In this document: positions 7,528-15,240 of the stretch, in pieces
How positions within the stretch are numbered: position 1 is the first letter of the stretch
How the letters are laid out: the number at the start of each line of letters is the position of its first letter
Source of the DNA: DASUTB01 sp036374835
Lineage (GTDB): Bacteria; Actinomycetota; Actinomycetes; Jiangellales; Jiangellaceae
Length of the DNA: 22,134 nucleotides
NCBI GenBank assembly: GCA_036374835.1
Contig: DASUTB010000022.1
Location: 1-22,134, forward strand
Direction of reading: 5' to 3'
Position numbers and translations under genes: made by a program
Notes under the pieces: model-generated
Seen by the model: the letters and a program-made list of their open reading frames with translations, nothing else
Told to the model about the DNA's origin: nothing
The model's database searches: none

Positions 7528-7703
7528 TCGCCCCTCCTGGTTCCTTAGGACCGGCCCTCGATGACGACCGGCCGTCCGATCGGCGTCTTCGCCATCCCCC
7601 GTAGTGGAACTTGGCAGGACGGTACCGCCACTGAGGGCCGGCGTCTAGATTGCAACGCGAAGTCCGACATGGGTGGCTCGTTCGCACGAGAACAGAATTG
7701 ACG

Positions 7704-7731
7704 GTCGCACTGCGCCGTGATTGAGTGCGAC
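7704..7731. promoter_or_regulatory. 8-bp inverted repeat between divergent permease and PBP genes
   Basis: GTCGCACT (7704-7711) and AGTGCGAC (7724-7731) form a perfect inverted repeat with a 12-base centre, about 30 bp upstream of the penicillin-binding protein start, and a TTGACG lies directly before it (7699-7704). It could be an operator for the PBP gene. No purine-riboswitch-like structure is evident in this 233-bp divergent region. Confidence 0.3.
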
Positions 7732-7760
7732 GACCGCCCGTCCAGCTGGAAAGGTTCACC

Positions 7761-9680
7761 GTGCCCGAGACCGCATCCTCGTCTCCCGCACCTCGTCCCA
7801 CACATCTGCGCGCCGCGACAACTGTCGCGGCACTCGCTCTTGCCGCCGCCCCGACGGCATGCAGCTCCGACACCCCGGAGCCCCCGGTCGACGAACTCGC
7901 GACGGCGCTGGCCACGGGCGAGTTCAGCGCCGTGCCACTGACCGGAGCTACCGCGGCGGAGGCGGCGGCCGATGTCGCGACGATCAGTGAAGGTATGGCC
8001 GACTCGACCCGGACCGTCGCCGTCGGCTCGGTCGAGCCGGATCCCGAGGACGAGAGCCTCCGGAACGTCACGCTCGACGTGACATGGGACCTGGACTACG
8101 TCGATGAGGCGGAATGGACCTACCAGACCGCCGCGACCTTCGAACTCACCGAGGAGGACGAGTGGCAGGTCGTTTGGTCGCCGACGCTGCTCCATCCCGA
8201 CGTCGGGGCCGGTGACGTGCTGACGCTGCGCCGCCAGCAGGCCGAGCGGGCACAGATCCTCGGCGCGGGCGGCGCCGTGATCGTGACCGAGCGTCCGGTC
8301 CTGCACATCGGCATCGACAAGGTTCGGGTCGGGGACACCGACCCGGTCGATTCGGCGCACGCGCTCGCCGATCTGGTCGGCGTCAATGCCGAACGGCTCG
8401 CCGATCGGGTCGAGTCTGCCGGCGATGAGGCGTTCGTAGAAGCCATCACGCTGCGCGAGGCCGACGCGTCCGAGATCCTGCCCGACATCGAGGAGATCCC
8501 CGGCGCCCGCGCGCTGCCGGACGAGATCCCGCTCGCACCGACGCGCTCGTTCGCCCGGCCCATCCTGGGCACCGTCGGCGACGTGACCGCGGAGCTGGTC
8601 GAGGAGTCAGGCGGACGGCTGCAACCCGGCGACGTCACCGGACTGTCCGGACTGCAGCAGACTTACGACGACGTGCTGGACGGCACACCGGGCCTCACCG
8701 TCGACATCGTGCCGGCCGAAGGTGACCCGCGCACGGTATTCGAACATGAGCCGGTCGCCGGCGAGCCGGTAACGACCACGCTGGACATCGATCTGCAGCT
8801 CGCCGCGGAGGATGTGCTCGCCGAAATCTCCTCGGCCAGCGCGATCGTGGCCGTCCGGCCGTCCTCCGGCGAGGTTGTCGCCGCTGCGAGTGGCCCGGGC
8901 AGTGAGGGGTACTCGACGGCCACGCTCGGACAGTATGCGCCGGGTTCGACGTTCAAAGTGGTCAGCGCACTGGCGCTGTTGCGCTCCGGAATGAGCCCCG
9001 ACGACACCGTGCCGTGCCCGGCGACCGTCACGGTGGACGGGCGTGAGTTCGGCAACTACAGCGACTTTCCGAGCAGCGCGCTCGGCGACATCAGCCTGCG
9101 GACGGCGTTCGCCAAGTCGTGCAACACCGCGTTCATCGGACTGCGGGACAACGCGGCACCGGCGGCGATCGCCGATGCGGCGGCCGCGCTGGGGCTCACT
9201 GCCGAGCCCTCGCTCGGTGCCCCGGCATTCCTGGGATCGGTACCGAGCGACGCGACCGGCACCGGACACGCCGCCGCGCTCATCGGCCAGGGCCGGGTTC
9301 TCGCATCGCCGCTCGGCATGGCCACTGCTGCGGCCTCGGTCGCCGCGGGTCAGACGGTCGTCCCTCGGCTCGTCGAGAGCGCCGACGCGGGCACGCCGTC
9401 CGGCTCGCTCACTGCGGACGAGGCGCAGACCCTGTCCGATTTGATGCGGGCCGCGGTCACCGACGGCACCGCCGACCTGCTGGCCGACGTACCGGGCGAG
9501 CCGGTGGCCGCGAAGACGGGTACCGCGGAGTTCGGCGACGGCGACCCGCCGGACACGCACGGCTGGATGATCGCGACTCAGGGCGATCTGGCCGTCGCGG
9601 TGTTCGTCGAGGACGCCGAGTCCGGCTCCGGAACCGCGGGCCCGCTGCTTGAGGAGTTCCTCCGGGCCGCGCAGCCCTAG
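7761..9680 (+). CDS. penicillin-binding lipoprotein (class B PBP, MecA-type N-terminal domain)
   Basis: Class B penicillin-binding protein with D,D-transpeptidase activity, acting outside the membrane to cross-link peptidoglycan. The GTG start at 7761 (GAAAGG six bases upstream) gives 639 residues. A lipoprotein-type signal runs from about residue 12 to Cys34 (APTAC). An NTF2-like MecA_N domain follows (about 40-160), then a PBP dimerisation region (about 175-340, with LSGLQQTYDDVLDG near 295-308), then the transpeptidase domain with S396-TFK399, S453-C-N455 and K585-T-G587. All three catalytic motifs are intact. The layout matches the mycobacterial PBP-lipo type. The lipobox is weak (Pro at -3), so a plain membrane anchor cannot be excluded. 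The gene is divergent from the permease and converges with the M48 protease gene 16 bp downstream. An in-frame start at 7725 is rejected because it would place the signal sequence internally. Confidence 0.93.
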   Translation: MPETASSSPAPRPTHLRAATTVAALALAAAPTACSSDTPEPPVDELATALATGEFSAVPLTGATAAEAAADVATISEGMADSTRTVAVGSVEPDPEDESLRNVTLDVTWDLDYVDEAEWTYQTAATFELTEEDEWQVVWSPTLLHPDVGAGDVLTLRRQQAERAQILGAGGAVIVTERPVLHIGIDKVRVGDTDPVDSAHALADLVGVNAERLADRVESAGDEAFVEAITLREADASEILPDIEEIPGARALPDEIPLAPTRSFARPILGTVGDVTAELVEESGGRLQPGDVTGLSGLQQTYDDVLDGTPGLTVDIVPAEGDPRTVFEHEPVAGEPVTTTLDIDLQLAAEDVLAEISSASAIVAVRPSSGEVVAAASGPGSEGYSTATLGQYAPGSTFKVVSALALLRSGMSPDDTVPCPATVTVDGREFGNYSDFPSSALGDISLRTAFAKSCNTAFIGLRDNAAPAAIADAAAALGLTAEPSLGAPAFLGSVPSDATGTGHAAALIGQGRVLASPLGMATAAASVAAGQTVVPRLVESADAGTPSGSLTADEAQTLSDLMRAAVTDGTADLLADVPGEPVAAKTGTAEFGDGDPPDTHGWMIATQGDLAVAVFVEDAESGSGTAGPLLEEFLRAAQP

Positions 9681-9696
9681 CGCCCGGGGCATATTC

Positions 9697-10803
9697 CTAC
9701 GCAGTACCGGACCTGCGCAGGTAGTTCAGCAGGCTGCGGCGGCGCACGTCCACCGGGGGGTGGCTGCCGAGCAGCCTGACCCGCAGCGGCATCTCGGCAC
9801 GCACCGGCATGCCGGCACGCTGTTCGTCGTCGAGGTACTCGATCAGCTCCGCCCCGTAGCCGAGGTCCGCCGCGGCCCGGTCGGCTCCCAGTTCGGCGTG
9901 CCGTCCGAACCAGGGCGACAGCACCGGCGAGAGCAGCGCCAGCACGATGAGCGCGGGCAGGACGTAGTTGCCGGCGTCCGCGAGTCGCGCAACGAGCACT
10001 CCGACTCCGCCGATCAGCGAGACGAGGAACGAGCCCACGAGGAACAGGCCGGCCACCATGAGCAGGAACGGCAGCTCCACAATGAACGAAACCACGGCGC
10101 CGAACACCCCCAGCGCCACCCGGCTGGCCACGATCATTGCCCGCGTGAACAGCCGGGCCGGTAGCGAGTACCAGTACATCAGCAGGCTGCTCCAGGCGTG
10201 CCCGCCGCGGTGATGACCCAGTTCGTGCGCCAGCACCGCCGCGAGGTGCTCCGGCGGCAGGTGGGTGAGCGCGTAGCGCGTGACGGTGACGATGTGTCCG
10301 GCCGCCGCACTCGCGTTGATCTGGTCGGTATCCTCCACCCACAGCCGATATGACGACGGCTCGATCTCGGCGCGCCGGGCCACCTGCCGCCACAGCGGCT
10401 CGAGCACCGCTTGCTCGCGGACCGAAGGCGGGCGCGCGCCGAACAGGCGGGTCGCGATCAGCGCTTCGAAACGGCTGTGGAAAATGAGTGCGCCGGACGC
10501 CACCCAGCAGGCGAGCACCAGCACCGTCGAGCTCAGCCCGGCGATCGGATAGGCGAGCACGCCGACCACGGCCGCGCTGTACGCGAGCCACGGCATGCCG
10601 AAGACGAGCTTCGCGATCGTGGAGACGTCGACCGTCCGCCCGCTCGGTCGCGCAGCGCCGCCGGGGCGGGCGGGACCGTAGTCGAGCGCCGCACCACGCC
10701 TGCCCGCATTCGGATGCACCGTTACGCGCGGATGTCTCGTCGGCCTCGGCCGCGCGACATCGTGGTTCGCGGGTTCGCGCCGGCCCTTCGGGCTCGCTGG
10801 CAT
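9697..10803 (-). CDS. M48 family membrane zinc metalloprotease (HtpX-like)
   Basis: Membrane-bound M48 metallopeptidase of 368 residues. The zinc site is HELGHH at 193-198 (H193, E194, H197), with E304 in HAELGAD as the expected third ligand four residues before the conserved Asp. Two hydrophobic segments lie at about 66-108 and two or three more at about 223-295, between the zinc motif and the third ligand, as in HtpX-type proteases. The family takes part in membrane-protein quality control or peptide processing. The first 55 residues are a polar, Pro/Arg-rich extension with no obvious domain. AGGGGGG just before the ATG supports this start, but a later start near residue 59 is possible. It converges on the PBP gene and diverges from the DUF1906 gene. 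Confidence 0.9.
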   Translation of the reverse strand: MPASPKGRREPANHDVARPRPTRHPRVTVHPNAGRRGAALDYGPARPGGAARPSGRTVDVSTIAKLVFGMPWLAYSAAVVGVLAYPIAGLSSTVLVLACWVASGALIFHSRFEALIATRLFGARPPSVREQAVLEPLWRQVARRAEIEPSSYRLWVEDTDQINASAAAGHIVTVTRYALTHLPPEHLAAVLAHELGHHRGGHAWSSLLMYWYSLPARLFTRAMIVASRVALGVFGAVVSFIVELPFLLMVAGLFLVGSFLVSLIGGVGVLVARLADAGNYVLPALIVLALLSPVLSPWFGRHAELGADRAAADLGYGAELIEYLDDEQRAGMPVRAEMPLRVRLLGSHPPVDVRRRSLLNYLRRSGTA

Positions 10804-10981
10804 GGCCCCCCTTGCGGTCAGTCACCCACGATCCAACATGTCATGAACGCATGAGGCAATGCCTTGGGTAGCCATGAGTTGGCCAACCCAGCTACGCGAT
10901 GTTGCATCTCCGACCTCGGCGCGCCACCTTGCTCTCAATGGCATCACTAGTAACACTGTTCACAGGCGTAAGGAGACGCTC

Positions 10982-12283
10982 ATGAGAACCGTTGCGCTTG
11001 TGGCCGGGGTCGTACTCACTCTTGCCGGATTGCCGTCCGTGGCTTCGGCCGAGCCGGAAGATCCGCTGCGCTATCCCGCGGGCTCGTCGGCCAACCGCGC
11101 CAACGGTCGCGCCTTCGACACCTGCGCCGCACCGTCGCTGTCGGCACTACGAGCGTGGGACGGCACGTCGCCGTACCGGACGGTCAACGTCTATTTCGGC
11201 GGTATCAACAGAGCATGCCGCCAGTTCAACCTCAGCACGTCCTGGGTTCGCGAGGCCACCGCGATGGGCTGGAAGCTGCTGCCCACGTACGTCGGCTATC
11301 AGCCCAGTTGCGTGTTCGGCAGCAAAGGCCTTCAGTTCACCGCCACGACAGCGGCATTGCGTGGTGTTTCGGACGGTCGGGACGCCGTGTCCGCGGCATC
11401 GGCGCTGGGCCTGCGGCCGGGCAGCGCGCTCTACGCGGACATCGAACACTACGACCGCCGCAACTCGGCGTGCCGCACGGCGGTGCGCCGGTACGTCTCC
11501 GCCTGGACGAAGACGCTGCACGACTCCGGGTACCTCGCAGGTGTCTACGTCCACCAGAGCTCCGGTCTTCGCGATCTCTCCGACACATACTACTCATCCC
11601 ACTACGCACGGCCGGACGCGGTCTGGATGGCTCGGTGGGACAACGACCCGTCACTGACCGGCTGGCCCACCGCGCCGAACTGGCACTGGGCGTACCGCGC
11701 GCGCATCAAGCAGTATCACGGCGACCACTTCGAAAGCCACGGCGGTGTCCGGATCAACATCGACAGCAACTCGATCAACGCCCCGGTTGCGACGGTTGCC
11801 CAGCGATACCGCATCACCTCGAGAACCGGCCTCAATGCCCGCTCGGGCCCGTCGACCTCCTACCCGATCGTGGGTGGCTACTCGTCCGGTTCCCGGGTAT
11901 CGGTCATCTGCCAGACCAGGGGCCAGAAGATCGACGGAACGCGGGTTTGGAACCGCCTCACCAACGGCAGCTGGGTGACCGACCGATACGTCGCCACGCC
12001 GAACAGCACCGGATTCAGCAGGGCAATTCCCAGGTGCACGTACCCCGGCCAGGTCACCGCATCGGCGCTCAACGCGCGCACCGGTCCCGGCCTGTCGTAC
12101 TCGAAGAAGGGCAGCCCGCTTCCCCGTGGCGCGCTCGCGTACGTCGTCTGCCAGGACACCGGCAGCAAGGTCGAGACCTCGCGGGTGTGGAACAAGCTCA
12201 TCGACGGACGCTGGGTCAGCGACTACTACGTCGCCAACCGCTCCAATCGCGGATTCAGCGCGCCGATCCCCCGCTGCCCCTGA
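10982..12283 (+). CDS. secreted DUF1906 (glycoside hydrolase-like) protein with two SH3-type repeats
   Basis: Exported protein of 433 residues. Residues 1-23 are a Sec signal peptide ending ASA. Residues 45-265 form a DUF1906 domain, a TIM-barrel-like fold related to GH25 lysozymes, with YADIEHYD (151-158) at the position of the catalytic acids and INIDSN (258-263) at the domain end. Two SH3-like repeats follow, at about 272-352 and 355-432. They are homologous to each other (LNARSGP/LNARTGP, RVWNRL/RVWNKL, WVTDRYVA/WVSDYYVA) and each ends IPRC. Such repeats commonly bind cell wall, so a wall-hydrolytic or wall-binding role is inferred; enzymatic activity of DUF1906 proteins is not established. 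AAGGAG six bases before the ATG fixes the start. Upstream open frame exists to 10859 but would bury the signal peptide. It is a single gene with its own promoter region. Confidence 0.9.
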   Translation: MRTVALVAGVVLTLAGLPSVASAEPEDPLRYPAGSSANRANGRAFDTCAAPSLSALRAWDGTSPYRTVNVYFGGINRACRQFNLSTSWVREATAMGWKLLPTYVGYQPSCVFGSKGLQFTATTAALRGVSDGRDAVSAASALGLRPGSALYADIEHYDRRNSACRTAVRRYVSAWTKTLHDSGYLAGVYVHQSSGLRDLSDTYYSSHYARPDAVWMARWDNDPSLTGWPTAPNWHWAYRARIKQYHGDHFESHGGVRINIDSNSINAPVATVAQRYRITSRTGLNARSGPSTSYPIVGGYSSGSRVSVICQTRGQKIDGTRVWNRLTNGSWVTDRYVATPNSTGFSRAIPRCTYPGQVTASALNARTGPGLSYSKKGSPLPRGALAYVVCQDTGSKVETSRVWNKLIDGRWVSDYYVANRSNRGFSAPIPRCP

Positions 12284-12658
12284 CCGTTTCGCCGCGGTGC
12301 GCGGTGGACGCCCGGGCGCTACTTTGCGCATTCCGTCGCGGGGCAAGTCTTGCTCCAAGCGGCGCGCGTCCGACGATGACGATCATCCGTGCGGGTCAAA
12401 ATAATCCATGCGGGGCAAAATAACGCTCAGGCTGCGGATCTTGCCCGTTGACGTTCTTTTGGCCCGCACGGATTACTTTGCCCCGCACGGATGATCGACC
12501 TTCGGCCCCGCCGAGGGTGGCGCCGTGACGTCGCTCGTTCAACAGACTCCTCACGAGCCGGTTCTGCCCGCAACCACAAGTCCGGCCCGTTCTTCAGCCC
12601 AGGCCTTGACAGCGGCCGGATCGCGGTGCAGTATTCAACTGATAAGTTGTTCAACTGA
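12284..12658. other. 375-bp intergenic region
   Basis: Between the DUF1906 gene and the ArsR gene. It holds the 118-bp inverted-repeat element at 12380-12497 and, at its right end, the promoter and operator of the ArsR gene. The remainder (12284-12379 and 12498-12605) shows no gene or structure that I can support. Confidence 0.7.
12380..12497. repeat. 118-bp palindromic element with internally duplicated arms
   Basis: Arms 12380-12425 and 12452-12497 (46 bp each) are inverted repeats with five mismatches around a 26-base centre. Each arm is itself two tandem units: ATCCGTGCGGGTCAAAATA then ATCCATGCGGGGCAAAATA on the left, and the corresponding pair inverted on the right. There are therefore four copies of a 19-bp unit arranged as two direct and two inverted. 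The unit is A-rich in its second half, unlike the local GC-rich DNA. No terminal T-run follows, so it is not a standard terminator. I do not recognise the family. Confidence 0.85.
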
Positions 12659-12659
12659 T
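12606..12659 (+). promoter_or_regulatory. promoter and operator of the ArsR-AHSA1 operon
   Basis: TTGACA (12606-12611) is a consensus -35 box. With a 17-18 bp spacer the -10 falls at CAGTAT/AGTATT (12629-12635, weak). Overlapping and following it is the palindrome CAACTGATAAGTTG (12636-12649), and the direct repeat TTCAACTGAT occurs at 12634-12643 and 12650-12659. This is the usual position and form of an autoregulatory ArsR operator. Confidence 0.65.
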
Positions 12660-13033
12660 TGGTTTACTTCGTGAGTGACGATCAGCTCAGTCGCACGTTC
12701 GGTGCGCTGGCCGACCCGACGCGCCGGGCGATCCTGGCCCGGCTCGCGGTCGGCCAGGCCACCGTCAACGAGCTGGCCGAGCCTTTCGCCATGAGCACAC
12801 AGGCGATCTCCAAGCACCTGAAGGTGCTCGAGCAGGCCGGACTCATCTCGCGCAGCAAGGAGGCGCAGTGGCGTCCCTGCCGACTCGAGACCGCGCCACT
12901 CGACGACGCGACCGCCTGGATCGACCGTTACCGGGAGATCTGGCGGGACAAGCTCGACCGGCTCGATGCGGAGATCCAGAAGATCCAGTACCGGCGTACC
13001 GCTCCGGACGACACAGGAAGGACGAAGTCATGA
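12659..13033 (+). CDS. ArsR/SmtB-family transcriptional repressor (copy 1)
   Basis: Winged-helix ArsR-type regulator of 124 residues. It carries the family opening FGALADPTRRAILARL and the recognition helix segment MSTQAISKHLKVLEQAGLI, followed by RPCRLETAPL and a C-terminal helix. I see no cysteine-rich metal site, so it is probably the AHSA1-associated class that senses something other than metal. The TTG at 12659 gives MVYFVSDD; a GTG at 12671 is an equally possible start, and neither has a clear Shine-Dalgarno. It overlaps the next gene by an ATGA, so the two are translationally coupled. It probably represses its own operon through the palindrome directly upstream. Confidence 0.9.
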   Translation: MVYFVSDDQLSRTFGALADPTRRAILARLAVGQATVNELAEPFAMSTQAISKHLKVLEQAGLISRSKEAQWRPCRLETAPLDDATAWIDRYREIWRDKLDRLDAEIQKIQYRRTAPDDTGRTKS

Positions 13034-13494
13034 GCAAAACCGAGGTCATCATCGAACCCGGGAAGCAGGACGTTGTGATCACACGAGTGTTCGACGCCCC
13101 GCGCGACCTGGTGTTCCAGACCATGTCCGACCCGGACCTGATCCCGAAGTGGTGGGGCCCACGTTCGACCACGACCGAGGTGGACACGATGGAGCCGCGC
13201 ACCGGCGGCCGGTGGCGGTTCGTGCACCGCAGCGAGGGCCAGGAGTTCGGCTTCCACGGCGTCTACCACGAGGTGACGCCGAACGAGCGGGTCGTCCAGA
13301 CCACCGAGTTCGAGCTAGCGCCCGGCCACGTCGCGCTGGAGACCATGACGCTGGAGGACGTCGACGGCAAGACCCGCTACGTCGCCCGAGCGCTCTACGA
13401 CACCGTCGAGTCGCGCGACGCCGCGGTCCGGGCCGGTATGGAGGGCGGCATGCGTGAAACCCTCGACCGCCTCGGCGAGCTCGTCGAGCGCTGA
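13030..13494 (+). CDS. SRPBCC/AHSA1 (START-like) domain protein
   Basis: Single-domain SRPBCC protein of the AHSA1 (activator of Hsp90 ATPase homologue) class, 154 residues. The START-like fold binds hydrophobic ligands. Typical segments are VITRVFDAPRDLVFQTMSDPDLIPKWWGP (as two parts, about 16-45), GGRWRFVHR, GFHGVYHEVTPNERVVQT and the closing helix GMEGGMRETLDRL. It is complete and of normal length. Its start overlaps the stop of the ArsR gene. In many bacteria this pair forms a small autoregulated operon of unknown physiological role; ligand and function cannot be read from the sequence. A 70-bp repeat follows 27 bp after the stop. Confidence 0.9.
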   Translation: MSKTEVIIEPGKQDVVITRVFDAPRDLVFQTMSDPDLIPKWWGPRSTTTEVDTMEPRTGGRWRFVHRSEGQEFGFHGVYHEVTPNERVVQTTEFELAPGHVALETMTLEDVDGKTRYVARALYDTVESRDAAVRAGMEGGMRETLDRLGELVER

Positions 13495-13517
13495 ACTCCT
13501 TCGGCTGCACTACCAGG

Positions 13518-13590
13518 CGCAGCGACATCACACCATGCATGCAGCCGTGGTGTGATGTTGCTGCGGGTGGTGAACGTGATCGAACGACAC
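13518..13590. repeat. dispersed 70-bp repeat, copy B, with an 18-bp hairpin
   Basis: The reverse complement of 13521-13590 matches 2921-2990 at 60 of 70 positions. This copy contains a strong hairpin: arms 13518-13535 and 13548-13565 (18 bp, one G-T pair) around the 12-base loop TGCATGCAGCCG. It follows the AHSA1 gene and could stall transcription, but there is no T-run after the stem. The conserved non-hairpin half (13566-13590) is the best-kept part between the two copies. Confidence 0.8.
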
Positions 13591-13724
13591 GGCGCGTGAC
13601 GCATCTCACTTCGCTGAGAGCGAATACGCGTAATTGGACTAGTGCGGAACACAACCGGTCTGCTTCTATGTTGTTCGCACCACGTGGCTGGTGACGGGAC
13701 AGCCAGAATGTGAGAGGAGCACCG

Positions 13725-13952
13725 TTGACCACTGCAGTAGCCCGGCCCGAACTCAAGGCCGTCGACCGCTGCGACAGCTGCGGCGCCCAGGCGTACGTTC
13801 GCGCGGTCATGCCCGGCGAGAGCGAACTGTTGTTCTGCGCCCACCATGGCCGCCGGCACGAAGCGAAACTGCGTCCGCTCACCATCGCGTGGGACGACCA
13901 GACCGAGAAGCTGTACAAGGAGCAAGCGTCCGTACCGGATGACGACCGCTAG
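13725..13952 (+). CDS. DUF7455 small zinc-ribbon-like protein
   Basis: Protein of 75 residues common in actinomycetes, often near housekeeping sigma factor genes; its function is unknown. It has a putative zinc site of CDSC (C16, C19) and CAHH (C38, H40/H41), within the family pattern DRCDSCGAQAYVRA and LLFCAHHGRRHE. The TTG start is chosen because GAGAGGAG lies five bases upstream; an earlier in-frame start at 13710 would overlap that Shine-Dalgarno. Upstream, GGAAC (13646-13650) and GTT (13670-13672) are spaced 19 bp apart, which resembles an ECF-type promoter, but this is weak evidence. DUF456 follows 26 bp later and may be cotranscribed. Confidence 0.88.
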   Translation: MTTAVARPELKAVDRCDSCGAQAYVRAVMPGESELLFCAHHGRRHEAKLRPLTIAWDDQTEKLYKEQASVPDDDR

Positions 13953-13978
13953 AACCCGACCTGGCACGATGTCGCGGC

Positions 13979-14476
13979 ATGGAGATGGAGACGGTCGCGG
14001 CGATCGGCGTCGGTGCGGCATTACTGGTCGGCCTGGCCGGCACCGTCGGCGCGCGGGTGCCCGGCGTGCCGCTCAGTTGGACGGCGACCATCGTATGGGC
14101 GTCCATTGACGGAACCCTGGTCGCGTGGATCGTCGTCGCCGCCGCGACCGTCCTGGCTCTTGCCAACTACCTGATCCAACATCGTCTGGCCGGCGGTGAC
14201 TGGGCCGAGCTCGCGGTCGCCGACCGGTCGTGGATCATCGGCGCCGGCGCCGCGATCGCCGGTCTGCTGCTCGCCCGGTTGCCCGGCCTGATCTTCGGAT
14301 TCGTCGGAGGGACGTACATCGCCGAGCGCCGGCGCCTGAACGCGGCGGGAACGGCGCGCAACGCTGCAAACCGGTCCGAAGCGACGCGGACCGCGGTTCT
14401 CTCCCCGGCAACCCTGGCCGAGTTCGTGACCGCCGCGGCTATCGGCGCGGCCTGGCTGGTCGCCTTCGCCGGCTGA
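13979..14476 (+). CDS. DUF456 family membrane protein
   Basis: Integral membrane protein of 165 residues in the DUF456 family, of unknown function. Hydrophobic segments lie at about 5-25, 42-62, 84-115 and 146-164, with the typical glycine-rich LPGLIFGFVGGTYIAERRR between them; glycine-zipper-like spacing is characteristic of the family. The start is an ATG 26 bp after the DUF7455 gene without a convincing Shine-Dalgarno, so the exact start (residue 1 or the Met at 3) is uncertain. Its last 38 bp overlap the 3' end of the convergent rhomboid gene, so the two would give antisense-overlapping transcripts. Confidence 0.8.
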   Translation: MEMETVAAIGVGAALLVGLAGTVGARVPGVPLSWTATIVWASIDGTLVAWIVVAAATVLALANYLIQHRLAGGDWAELAVADRSWIIGAGAAIAGLLLARLPGLIFGFVGGTYIAERRRLNAAGTARNAANRSEATRTAVLSPATLAEFVTAAAIGAAWLVAFAG

Positions 14477-15044
14477 GCCAGGACGCCATCAAGATTCCGG
14501 CGATCGCGCCGAACAGGTGACCCTGCCACGACACTCCGGGCTGGGTCGGCAGCAGGCCGGTGACGAGCCCGCCGTAGGCAAGGGCCACCAGAATGCCGAT
14601 CACGATGTCGCGCGTGTGGCGGGTGAAGAATCCCCAAGCGACGAGGAACGCGGCGTATCCGTATACCAGGCCGCTGGCGCCGATGTGTACGGTGCCCGGA
14701 GCGGCGATCAGCCAGACTCCGAGCCCGCCGAGCACGATGACGCCGAACGTGACGGCCCAGTAGCTCTTCGACGCCCACACAACGAGCAGGCCCAGGATGA
14801 CGAACGCCGTCGTGTTCGCGATGAGGTGGCCGAATCCGCCGTGCAGGAACGGCGCGGCGAGGATGCCGATCAGTCCTTCGTCGCTTCGCGGTTGGATGCC
14901 GTACTCGTCGAGATTCGCTTGCGGGGTGAACGCGTCGACGATCTCGGCCACCCACATGATCGCCACGACGAGCAGCGGGGCGGTCCAGAGCGCACCGGCT
15001 GGCTTGGGCGGAGCGGACGCCTCCGGTCTCGGACCGAGTGTCAT
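14439..15044 (-). CDS. rhomboid family intramembrane serine protease
   Basis: Rhomboid protease of 201 residues with about six membrane helices, cutting substrates within the membrane. The catalytic dyad is visible: S124 in IGASGLVYGY and H176 in WQGHLFGAIAG. The family HGGFGHLIANT motif (68-78, with H73 and N77) is also present. The N-terminal 20 residues are polar, and the C-terminus is a run of arginines consistent with a cytoplasmic tail. AAGGTG lies five bases before the ATG. It is convergent with DUF456 (38-bp overlap) and divergent from recQ across 196 bp. No substrate is suggested by context. Confidence 0.92.
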   Translation of the reverse strand: MTLGPRPEASAPPKPAGALWTAPLLVVAIMWVAEIVDAFTPQANLDEYGIQPRSDEGLIGILAAPFLHGGFGHLIANTTAFVILGLLVVWASKSYWAVTFGVIVLGGLGVWLIAAPGTVHIGASGLVYGYAAFLVAWGFFTRHTRDIVIGILVALAYGGLVTGLLPTQPGVSWQGHLFGAIAGILMASWLSRRRRPARPRR

Positions 15045-15226
15045 GACATCACCTTGCCGGGCTGCTGATCCATGCTTCGTTCAACGCCTGGCCGGCGATC
15101 GTCCGTTCCCGTGATCACACCATCTAGCGTGCCACACGAGACGCGGCCGCACAGATCGGTCGCGCCCGCTACCGGGCACCGGCGGCGCTCGCATCGACTC
15201 CGCGCCGCGATGTCGGTGGGGACGGG

Positions 15227-15232
15227 TAACGT
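15227..15232 (+). promoter_or_regulatory. -10 box of recQ, predicted leaderless transcript
   Basis: TAACGT at 15227-15232 predicts a transcription start at about 15239, two bases before the ATG of the helicase gene, which has no Shine-Dalgarno. No good -35 box is visible, which is common for actinomycete promoters. Confidence 0.4.
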
Positions 15233-15240
15233 CACCGAAC

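Noticed and set aside
7528..7760. Purine riboswitch before the nucleobase permease
   Set aside because: I looked for the paired-stem aptamer layout on the minus strand and saw only a Shine-Dalgarno and no three-stem structure.
8607..9692. 361-codon open frame on the minus strand
   Set aside because: Antisense to the transpeptidase domain of the PBP, whose three catalytic motifs prove the plus-strand frame.
10859..10981. N-terminal extension of the DUF1906 gene to an earlier start
   Set aside because: It would place a good Sec signal peptide in the interior, and AAGGAG sits at the right distance from the ATG at 10982.
12380..12497. Short CRISPR-like array
   Set aside because: The repeat units are inverted as well as direct, adjacent without variable spacers, and no cas gene is present.
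12427..12654. 75-codon minus-strand frame through the palindromic element
   Set aside because: It arises from the repeat sequence itself and the ArsR promoter, with no family resemblance or ribosome binding site.
13518..13565. Hairpin after the AHSA1 gene as an intrinsic terminator
   Set aside because: The stem is long enough but no T-run follows, and it belongs to a repeat with another copy; a termination role is possible but not supported.
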